Shown one piece after another: positions 33,128 through 37,458 of a stretch of DNA of 37,458 bases. The position numbers were made by a program, and so were the translations under genes. Each line of letters begins with the position of its first letter. The stretch's first letter is position 1. The notes beneath the pieces are model-generated. The model saw only the letters and a program-made list of their open reading frames with translations. It was not told the DNA's origin and did no database searches. This stretch comes from an uncultured Porphyromonas sp. (GTDB lineage: Bacteria; Bacteroidota; Bacteroidia; Bacteroidales; Porphyromonadaceae), in the NCBI GenBank assembly GCA_943912835.1, contig CALTVJ010000008.1:1-37458 (forward strand). Direction: 5' to 3'.

Positions 33128-33137
33128 CGTACATTTG
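33103..33137 (+). promoter_or_regulatory. Promoter of MACPF lipoprotein B
   Basis: TTTG at 33103-33106 and TACATTTG at 33130-33137 match the consensus boxes, with a 23-bp gap, slightly long. Start near 33144 gives a 30-nt leader. The -33 box abuts the palindromic element. Confidence 0.5.
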
Positions 33138-33173
33138 TGTAATGCGTTAAAATCAATCTAAGATACAAGGACT

Positions 33174-34604
33174 ATGAAGAGATACTTTTTACCTTTTGTT
33201 ATAGCGTGTACCTTATTCGCTTGTGAAAAAGAAGAACAACCTCAAAATACATCCAAGGTAGAGGATCAGTCGGACTATGTTTGGTCTGTTTCGAGTTATT
33301 GGTTGGTTAGATCACTTCAACCGAACTTAGACCCGAGTTGCTATCTAGGCTATGGCTTTAATGTTTTGAAGCATGCCCCAACAGATGTTCGTGGCATTTC
33401 TCAAAAACCTTTGCTTGCTATAGATAAGCCTGCTTGGACTCCTTGGGGAGGAGAGACTGGGGAGCTCCCAACAAAGTTGATTGTACAAAATAATGAATCA
33501 CCAAAAACTCAAAATTATTATCATCTCAATGTAACCGAAGGTTTTCAGCCGAGAAGTATAGATTTTCAAGGGGTAAAAGGTTTAAGTTTTGCACCTTGGG
33601 CATATTATCCCCAAGATTTGGTGAGGTCATCTACCCAAAGTCATACCTATCAATCTTTGGTATATCAGGCTCGAGCTACCGTAGCTTACGATGTGGAGGA
33701 TTATCGGGGGCTTGCAAGCTATTTGACTCGGGATTTTGTGCGTGATTTAGGTAAAATATCTGCCACAGAATTGGTTGAGAAATATGGAACCCATCTTGTG
33801 ATGAGGTATGTACTTGGTCCATATATGAAGTTAAGTGTATCAGCCAAAGCTTCCGTCTTCTCTCCCAATGAGGTTAAGAAAATAGAGATGAAGGCATGGG
33901 AAGGTTCTTCACCTTTGTCCCCCGAATTACAGCAAAAAATAAGGGAAAACAAGAGGTCACTATCTATGCGCTATGAGCAAGCTGGGAGTGACTATAACCC
34001 TCAAGACTTAGCCCAAGACTTAACAGATTTGGGGCGCACTCATCAACTTGATGATAAGGCTTGGGAGCGTGGTTTGCGTTCTGATGATGCCCCTTTTTTA
34101 ATGCTCTCTGAAGGTGAAGTAATCCCTATCCCGGATTTGATTGCAGATGTACCTCTTAAAATGAAGTACATATCAGGCATACTTTACCAGTCACTCCCTA
34201 AGGACGTTTCTGCAATCAATTATGTACTATATAATCCCAAGGGCTATCAACGAGTTGTCTATAACGGACATCCTATTCGTCTTGTGCTCCCCAACTATAG
34301 GGATGCACAGGTTGTCTTGCATATCGGTCTAGATACAGGAAAAATTTTGACAGAAGGAGCTTTGCTTGCGATACAGGAACAAAGACATAAATGGGACATA
34401 GAGCTATCCGAAACGGGTTTATGGACGATTAAAAGTCGTTTGTCGGGTAAGTACCTCTGTACTGATACTAAGTTAAGAACGCTTGCGGAGGACAGCGAAG
34501 GTCTAAGGTATTGGCTGTTAAACCCTATACTACCACCTCCAGAAGGGCATGGTAGAAATTTATCAAGGCTCCTCCTTAGGTCTAATCTCAAAATTTTGTT
34601 CTAA
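33174..34604 (+). CDS. MACPF-domain surface lipoprotein B, 476 aa
   Basis: The lipoprotein signal ends at TLFAC (lipid Cys17) followed by Glu-Lys-Glu-Glu, consistent with surface export. The MACPF signature is KYGTHLVMRYVLG (Tyr204-Gly-Thr-His207), then GPYMKLSVSA and the helical insertion region. The C-terminus matches lipoprotein A closely (GLWTIKSRLSGKYLC, EGLRYWLLNPILPP), while residues 20-170 have diverged, so recognition may differ. Likely a pore-forming or target-binding surface protein of the BSAP type, or a colonisation factor; no immunity gene is identified. It is divergent from the YjdM gene and followed by a weak hairpin. Confidence 0.85.
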   Translation: MKRYFLPFVIACTLFACEKEEQPQNTSKVEDQSDYVWSVSSYWLVRSLQPNLDPSCYLGYGFNVLKHAPTDVRGISQKPLLAIDKPAWTPWGGETGELPTKLIVQNNESPKTQNYYHLNVTEGFQPRSIDFQGVKGLSFAPWAYYPQDLVRSSTQSHTYQSLVYQARATVAYDVEDYRGLASYLTRDFVRDLGKISATELVEKYGTHLVMRYVLGPYMKLSVSAKASVFSPNEVKKIEMKAWEGSSPLSPELQQKIRENKRSLSMRYEQAGSDYNPQDLAQDLTDLGRTHQLDDKAWERGLRSDDAPFLMLSEGEVIPIPDLIADVPLKMKYISGILYQSLPKDVSAINYVLYNPKGYQRVVYNGHPIRLVLPNYRDAQVVLHIGLDTGKILTEGALLAIQEQRHKWDIELSETGLWTIKSRLSGKYLCTDTKLRTLAEDSEGLRYWLLNPILPPPEGHGRNLSRLLLRSNLKILF

Positions 34605-34659
34605 CCCAATGCGCAATGGTTGTACATCTATTCTTAACTAGAAGTGGCAATTTATTGGT

Positions 34660-34684
34660 AACTGTTATCTCACTAATAGTTTTT
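34660..34684 (+). terminator. Weak terminator after MACPF gene B
   Basis: A 7-bp AT-rich stem (34660-34666/34675-34681, one G-U pair) followed by T at 34680-34684, 56 bp after the stop. Low stability makes it a tentative call. Confidence 0.35.
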
Positions 34685-34732
34685 ATCTATGGAGAATAGT
34701 TGCTGGTATAAGTTGAGATTAATATTATTTTG

Positions 34733-34740
34733 TACCTTTG
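34733..34740 (+). promoter_or_regulatory. -7 promoter element for the structured RNA
   Basis: TACCTTTG fits the TAnnTTTG consensus. The -33 region holds only GTTG at 34712-34715, 17 bp upstream. Transcription would start about 34747 and enter the structured region directly. Confidence 0.6.
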
Positions 34741-34746
34741 TAAAGA

Positions 34747-34976
34747 TTAAGACTGCTAGGCCTTTGCCTATATGTCATTTAACTTAGAAATAAAAGGAAG
34801 CGTTGCTTCGTTCTTCTGTTGATGAATCGTGAGAAAATTCTACAAGGATAGGAGAATGGTAGTAACGGCTTCCCACACAATACCAGTGTGGGGGTCGTGT
34901 ATCATTACTTTATCCAAAGGCTATTCTCACGAGCCTATCAACAGAGTGTGATGTTAACGACCTCACACTTTTTTTT
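34747..34976 (+). ncRNA. Structured RNA: long rod hairpin with terminator (6S-like or leader RNA)
   Basis: No ORF, but dense pairing. Two small 5' hairpins (34757-34761/34766-34770 and 34797-34801/34805-34809) precede a rod built from six helices in register: 34816-34823/34937-34944, 34828-34835/34924-34931, 34846-34850/34911-34915, 34855-34861/34900-34906, 34865-34869/34894-34898 and 34872-34878/34886-34892 with a 7-nt apical loop. A 10/8-nt internal loop divides the lower and upper halves. An intrinsic terminator follows. The shape, a long rod with a central bubble and its own promoter and terminator, resembles 6S RNA. A regulatory leader for the peptide and adhesin genes 55 bp downstream is the main alternative. 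The family is not recognised by sequence. Confidence 0.7.
34945..34976 (+). terminator. Terminator of the structured RNA
   Basis: A 7-bp stem AGTGTGA/TCACACT (34945-34951/34963-34969) followed by eight T at 34969-34976. Its first base touches the extended base of the rod helix, so the two structures could compete slightly. Confidence 0.85.
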
Positions 34977-35031
34977 GTCTAGAGGTCACATCCTTTTCTG
35001 TTTCATCTTGTATAATCTTAATAGTTGATGT

Positions 35032-35181
35032 ATGAAAGTAAAAGAAATGTATGAAAGTCCTCATTTGGAGGTCTTTGAGTTTGGAGCTATGAGTATCCTA
35101 ACCTCAGCTTCATTATCGAAAGAGGATCTCGGATATTTCGAGGGTTCTGACGAAAGAGGTGATATCCCCGATGAATTATAA
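35032..35181 (+). CDS. Small acidic peptide, 49 aa, upstream of the adhesin-like gene
   Basis: The frame begins MKVKEMYESPHLEVFEFG, continues AMSILTSASLSKED, and ends DIPDEL. The pattern Tyr-x-x-Pro-x-x-Glu-Val-x-x-Phe followed by Leu-Thr-Ser and an acidic tail is familiar from small Bacteroidales proteins that precede surface or fimbrial genes; this is recollection of a pattern, not a database result. There is no signal peptide or membrane segment. The stop is 40 bp before the lipoprotein gene at 35222, so cotranscription is likely. It could be a regulator, a chaperone-like factor or the precursor of a modified peptide, but no modification enzyme is nearby. Confidence 0.6.
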   Translation: MKVKEMYESPHLEVFEFGAMSILTSASLSKEDLGYFEGSDERGDIPDEL

Positions 35182-35221
35182 GAAGCGATATTTTTCCAAA
35201 AGTGGATTAAAATAAAATGTT

Positions 35222-37309
35222 ATGAAGAAAAAGAATTTATTGTTGGCTATCTTGTTCTTAGCAGGAGTTTCCTTCTCTAGCTGCAGTAAGGAACAAGATG
35301 CCTTACAGCCCAAGGTTAGTATAGAGCCTAAGACCGAGAAACTTTATGTAGACCTTGGCGCTATTAGTGCAGAGAGTGATGAGGCTCGTCTGGCTCAAAA
35401 GCTAGAGAATAAGGGGCTTGTGGCAGGACCTTTTTTGACAGAAAAAGACCTCCTTGTTCGTTTGGCTGTACGCCGTAAGGGAGAACCTAATGCTGGTGTT
35501 GCTGTGAGGGACTATCGTCTTAATAAAGTTCACGGTAAAAATAAGTATAGGTACGCAGGCTATATTGAGATTCCAGTCGGAACGAATCCGAAGATTGAGG
35601 TTTCGGGGCTTGTTCTCAGTGAAGTCAGTAATACGGCTACCCAAGATGATGGGCAGGCTTATTTGACTCCAGCTAAGGGGGATACTCGCTTTATGGATTT
35701 CTCTCTAGGTGATTACTCAAATCCAGCAACATCACTTGAACCTGGCAAGTTATTCCGCTCTGTTGTCGGGAAGCCGACCACTTTGGATACAAGGTTACCT
35801 TATATGACAGAATGGGTGGAGGCTAGCATTGGTGCTGGGGTAGGTAATGTACCTCATAGGGTAACTAATCCACTTGAACTGGAGTTTAAGAAGAGTGGTA
35901 CGTTGCTGCGTCTTAAGTTTCAGAATAAGCAAGACAAGCCTATTAAAGTGAAGTCTTTGGTCGTTGTAACTAATGCTATTGCACAGCAGGCAACCTACGA
36001 TCTTCGAAACTATGAGCATCCGACAACCTTAAATAACGCTGCTGCTGCTTCACAGATTAAAACGACTGCTTTCATTTGGGACTTAAAGACTCCTATCACT
36101 GTGCCAGCGGCACAGGGTGGAAAGGATGCTGTTGCTTCCGAGCTTGTGTATGTGTGGGTTGCACCAACAGGTGGTAAGGATCTTCAAATTTCTCCAATGG
36201 ACGATCAGGGGAGAGTCTATGATAACTCGTTCAAGACCTCTAACCTTCGCCTAAAAGATGGAACGATGGAGCTTGCTATAACTCTCAGACCTAAGAGGGG
36301 ATCTGTTCCCCCAACAGCAGGTTTGACTGGAAATGTATTGCCTCTAGCACACATTCCCAATACGGGTTATCCTGGTTACTTTGCAATGATTGTTATGGCT
36401 GATGATAGTTATGCGTACTACAAACCTAAACGTCTAAGTTTTAATCCTTATACAGGTAGTAGCATTAATTATGATCCAGAGGTTCCGGGGCCTACTCATT
36501 ATTGGCTTTCAGGTCGTCCTGCACCTGCAGATGTTCCAAAGGATAAATATAAGCCATATTTAGAATTCCGACATGATTTTGATCCTGTTAAGCTTGTAGA
36601 TTCTGGTATTGAGTATCGAATGATGTCTTATCAAGAGCTTGGAGCAATCTTTCCAGGAATTGACATAAGTGCCAAGTTGCGTTTTACCCTTAAATATGAT
36701 AATTATAATGTTACTCAAGCTGAGTATGTTAAAGTAGATTATTATAATCCTGATGAAAAACCCCACTATATAGGACAATATAAGGGTAGTACCAACGGAG
36801 AAAAAGTCATCTACGGATTGAGATATATTCCAAACAAACAGAAAGGGAATAATGATGAAACAAAGATTACAGCCTTTCGCTATGAGTATGTAAATCCTAC
36901 TAATATACCTAAAGAAGGTGTTCCTTATGTTCATCCATCAGAATGGACTGAGAATATGAATATAGCTCATTTGAAAGTCACGGCGCGTTACCTCGGAGCT
37001 AATAATAAAGAAACGATTGAAACAATTGCTTCGCCTGATTTTTGGAATCGTAATACTGGAAATGATGTTACGTTGAGGTTGCCAGCATTGGGTTCTAAGC
37101 ATACCCATTATAATGAAAATTTCACTCCAAGTAACTTTGGTTCATCAGGTCACTTTTGGACTAACAGTCTTCGTTATTCTTCTGATAGTAAACTCGTTTA
37201 TTCTTTTTCGTCTGAGTACATAAATGTTGGTCCAGATGACGGAGGTTTTAATGCTACACTCAGAGCTAATCGAGGCTTCAATATTATTGCAATACCAAAG
37301 AATATATAG
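35222..37309 (+). CDS. Fimbrillin-like surface lipoprotein with FISUMP-like C-terminus, 695 aa
   Basis: The signal peptide ends at FSSC (lipid Cys21). Residues about 40-165 and 175-355 look like two beta-sandwich domains of Bacteroidetes fimbrillin-type proteins, with a typical strand GTLLRLKFQNKQDKPIKVKS. After a Pro-rich link (about 360) the C-terminal third has YRMMSYQELGAIFPGIDI, later VTLRLPALGSK, SSGHFWTNSLRYSSD and a final RANRGFNIIAIPK, reminiscent of the C-type-lectin-like FISUMP fold. It is probably anchored on the cell surface as a pilus subunit or tip/adhesin. No usher, anchor or other pilus gene lies within the window, though more could follow. The domain calls rest on pattern alone. 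Confidence 0.65.
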   Translation: MKKKNLLLAILFLAGVSFSSCSKEQDALQPKVSIEPKTEKLYVDLGAISAESDEARLAQKLENKGLVAGPFLTEKDLLVRLAVRRKGEPNAGVAVRDYRLNKVHGKNKYRYAGYIEIPVGTNPKIEVSGLVLSEVSNTATQDDGQAYLTPAKGDTRFMDFSLGDYSNPATSLEPGKLFRSVVGKPTTLDTRLPYMTEWVEASIGAGVGNVPHRVTNPLELEFKKSGTLLRLKFQNKQDKPIKVKSLVVVTNAIAQQATYDLRNYEHPTTLNNAAAASQIKTTAFIWDLKTPITVPAAQGGKDAVASELVYVWVAPTGGKDLQISPMDDQGRVYDNSFKTSNLRLKDGTMELAITLRPKRGSVPPTAGLTGNVLPLAHIPNTGYPGYFAMIVMADDSYAYYKPKRLSFNPYTGSSINYDPEVPGPTHYWLSGRPAPADVPKDKYKPYLEFRHDFDPVKLVDSGIEYRMMSYQELGAIFPGIDISAKLRFTLKYDNYNVTQAEYVKVDYYNPDEKPHYIGQYKGSTNGEKVIYGLRYIPNKQKGNNDETKITAFRYEYVNPTNIPKEGVPYVHPSEWTENMNIAHLKVTARYLGANNKETIETIASPDFWNRNTGNDVTLRLPALGSKHTHYNENFTPSNFGSSGHFWTNSLRYSSDSKLVYSFSSEYINVGPDDGGFNATLRANRGFNIIAIPKNI

Positions 37310-37319
37310 TAAATAGTTC

Positions 37320-37370
37320 ATGTAAAAATAATCCCGCTAAGATTAAATTCTTACGGGATTATTTTTACAT
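37320..37370. terminator. Strong bidirectional terminator after the adhesin-like gene
   Basis: A perfect 17-bp stem (37320-37336/37354-37370), with A-rich left arm and T-rich right arm, starting 11 bp after the stop. An inner AAG/CTT pair shortens the loop further. Confidence 0.9.
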
Positions 37371-37385
37371 TTTATGAAGTAATGA

Positions 37386-37436
37386 TTTGATCTATTAAAG
37401 TGTTTATTTCGTAACTTTGAGTAAAACGAAATAAAC
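37386..37436 (+). promoter_or_regulatory. Promoter bracketed by an 11-bp inverted repeat
   Basis: TTTG at 37386-37389 and TAACTTTG at 37412-37419 (22-bp gap) form the promoter. A perfect 11-bp inverted repeat, GTTTATTTCGT at 37402-37412 and ACGAAATAAAC at 37426-37436, encloses the -7 box with a 13-nt spacer and stops immediately before the ATG at 37437. This is a good layout for a repressor operator, or for a hairpin covering the mRNA start. Confidence 0.6.
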
Positions 37437-37458
37437 ATGGAGCAAAAGTGTAATTCGT
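37437..37458 (+). CDS. Start of an unidentified gene (cut by the window edge)
   Basis: ATG at 37437 opens a frame reading Met-Glu-Gln-Lys-Cys-Asn-Ser before the window ends. Support comes only from the promoter and inverted repeat directly upstream. Nothing can be said of its product. Confidence 0.4.

Noticed and set aside
36560..36934. 124-residue - strand ORF rich in Ile and Phe
   Set aside because: It is antisense to the AT-rich part of the adhesin-like gene; the hydrophobicity follows from that composition and no start signal is seen.

Overview
The window is chromosomal DNA from a member of the Bacteroidales, most likely Porphyromonas or a close relative. The signs are a SusC/SusD pair, lipoproteins with acidic residues after the lipid cysteine, Bacteroidetes-type promoters (TTTG at -33, TAnnTTTG at -7) before many transcription units, weak Shine-Dalgarno signals, tRNA genes without an encoded CCA, and the order tRNA-Thr, tuf, tRNA-Trp, secE, nusG, rplKAJL, rpoBC. 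The genus is an inference; a 16S or rpoB comparison would settle it.

Layout. 1-4.7 kb: the tail of one GT4 glycosyltransferase, a second tandem GT4 enzyme, an LTA-synthase-like membrane phosphotransferase, a short TatD hydrolase and a MerR-type regulator, all on the + strand and suggestive of envelope glycan work. 5.1-10.1 kb: one SusC/SusD nutrient-uptake pair. 10.2-11.9 kb: mannose-6-phosphate isomerase, tRNA-Val and a nicotinamidase-like enzyme. 11.9-14.7 kb (- strand): marC, a small coupled lipoprotein-like ORF, rpe and a short comEC. 14.8-17.2 kb: tRNA-Gly(CCC), a flavodoxin-like protein and catalase. 17.3-30.3 kb: the translation/transcription cluster from tRNA-Thr and tuf to rpoC, interrupted only by an unrecognised 63-residue membrane protein between tuf and tRNA-Trp.

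30.3-37.5 kb is accessory in character. It holds a DUF4112 membrane protein, two divergent paralogous MACPF (perforin-fold) lipoproteins either side of a YjdM zinc-ribbon gene, a long rod-shaped RNA with its own promoter-like element and terminator, a 49-residue peptide gene and a 695-residue fimbrillin-like lipoprotein. The - strand MACPF gene lies between two perfect 50-bp direct repeats exactly 1560 bp apart, so it looks like a removable cassette. The window ends in a new gene start whose promoter is bracketed by an 11-bp perfect inverted repeat.

The strongest candidates for something undescribed are the MACPF lipoprotein pair with its repeat-flanked cassette, and the structured RNA with the peptide and adhesin genes behind it. 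No CRISPR array, insertion sequence or rRNA gene was seen.
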